A DNA stretch of 64,000 bases, taken from the NCBI RefSeq assembly GCF_006385175.1, contig NZ_VFIY01000018.1:558001-622000 (forward strand). The letters run 5' to 3'. Origin of the DNA: Emcibacter nanhaiensis (GTDB taxonomy: Bacteria > Pseudomonadota > Alphaproteobacteria > Sphingomonadales > Emcibacteraceae). The position numbers were made by a program, and so were the translations under genes. The notes under the pieces were generated by a model. The model was given only the letters and a program-made list of their open reading frames with translations, did no database searches and was not told the DNA's origin. Position 1 is the first letter of the stretch, and each line of letters begins with the position of its first letter. Shown here in pieces: positions 63,440 to 64,000 of this stretch.

Positions 63440-64000
63440 ATGGCCACCACAGAGCAGACAAGCCAATCCAACAGCACCCTGATCGCTTTTCAGGGAGAAC
63501 CCGGCGCCTATTCCCATCTGGCCTGCCGGACTTTTTTTCCGGATCGTGAAGCTTTGCCCTGTGCCACCTTTGACGCCGCCTTTGACGCCGTGGAAAACGG
63601 CCAGGCCGAATTTGCCATGATCCCGATCGAGAATTCAGTGGCCGGACGGGTCGCCGACATCCACCAGCTGATGCCGCACAAGAAGCTGCATATCGTCGGC
63701 GAACATTTCCAGCGGGTCAACCACCACCTGCTGGTATTGCCGGGCACCAAAATGGAAGACCTGGACCTGGTGCGCAGCCACGAACAGGCGCTGGGCCAGT
63801 GCCGGGGCCATATTGCTGAATGGGGCCTCAAGGCCGAAGCCTATACCGATACCGCCGGGGCGGCCAAGCTGCTGTCCCAGATCAAGGATCCGGGCATGGC
63901 CGCCATCGCCTCTTCGCTGGCCGGGGAAATTTACGGCCTGGAAAGCCTGCGCGAAGGCATCGAGGATGCGGAACATAACACCACCCGCTTTGTGATCCTG
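63440..64000 (+). CDS. pheA: Prephenate dehydratase (partial at right edge)
   Basis: The first 187 residues of the phenylalanine-synthesis enzyme. ATG at 63440 with AAGGACC. Visible: FQGEPGAYSHLACRTFFPD, ENGQAEFAMIPIENSVAGRV (substrate-binding), EHFQRVNHHLLVLPG, and EDAEHNTTRFVIL (catalytic TRF). The ACT regulatory domain lies beyond the window. No chorismate-mutase domain precedes it. Confidence 0.94.
   Translation, partial: MATTEQTSQSNSTLIAFQGEPGAYSHLACRTFFPDREALPCATFDAAFDAVENGQAEFAMIPIENSVAGRVADIHQLMPHKKLHIVGEHFQRVNHHLLVLPGTKMEDLDLVRSHEQALGQCRGHIAEWGLKAEAYTDTAGAAKLLSQIKDPGMAAIASSLAGEIYGLESLREGIEDAEHNTTRFVIL

Noticed and set aside
1-64000. CRISPR arrays, insertion sequences, integrases
   Set aside because: No regularly spaced repeats, transposase motifs or attachment-site-like duplications were seen in the window.

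Overview
The window is bacterial chromosome from an alphaproteobacterium. The evidence is the set of lineage-typical genes: a COQ9-family gene divergent from rpsU, TrcR (DUF1013), DUF3126, a CycM-like anchored cytochrome c, SapC, two DUF465/YdcH proteins, and a gene-transfer-agent-like terminase/portal block. The mix suggests an aerobic, probably marine heterotroph of an Emcibacterales/Kordiimonadales/Sneathiellales-like lineage, but the genus cannot be fixed from sequence alone. Coding density is high. No insertion sequence, integrase or CRISPR array is visible.

Layout. 1-2823 (minus) is the promoter-proximal end of a phage-type packaging operon (TerS, TerL, portal, running off the left edge). 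It is driven from an AT-rich 390-bp region that also holds a duplicated CCTATT-N4-CCTATT motif and a candidate small RNA. 3214-8394 holds a fructosamine-3-kinase-like gene with an apparent AUA start, a Slam-type outer-membrane protein, a YheT hydrolase, an acetyltransferase, rpsU and COQ9. 8497-9287 is a PEP-CTERM-like secreted protein behind a consensus sigma-54 promoter and an enhancer-like inverted repeat. 9345-21923 is a mixed housekeeping stretch: purK/purE, a diguanylate cyclase, small DUF465 proteins, TrcR, envelope proteins, a GST with queG, and hydrolases.

22112-39038 is a translation block (thrS-infC, rpmI-rplT-pheS-pheT, lepA). It is interrupted by a candidate small RNA, an RND efflux pair and a TraB/GumN protein, and later by two tandem divergent methyltransferases. 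39091-46443 carries an Ntn asparaginase, rpmF, tRNA-Ser(GGA), a beta-CASP nuclease, an M14 peptidase next to an Ala-Glu epimerase, and SapC. 46615-52805 is tamA-tamB. 52822-58233 is the phenylacetyl-CoA epoxidation module (paaI, paaX, paaABCDE). 58384-64000 holds a coiled-coil membrane protein, a GST, an M17 aminopeptidase, a MarR regulator, an NlpC/P60 peptidase, a cytochrome c and the start of pheA.

Shared themes: murein-peptide turnover (M14 peptidase plus epimerase; M17 plus NlpC/P60), envelope biogenesis (Slam, TamAB, TonB domain), and translation with its autoregulatory starts and leaders (AUA start of infC, rpmI leader). The most notable signals are the AUA start shared by infC and the kinase, the sigma-54/PEP-CTERM unit, the operator array between the packaging operon and a small RNA, and a second small RNA with a full promoter and terminator.
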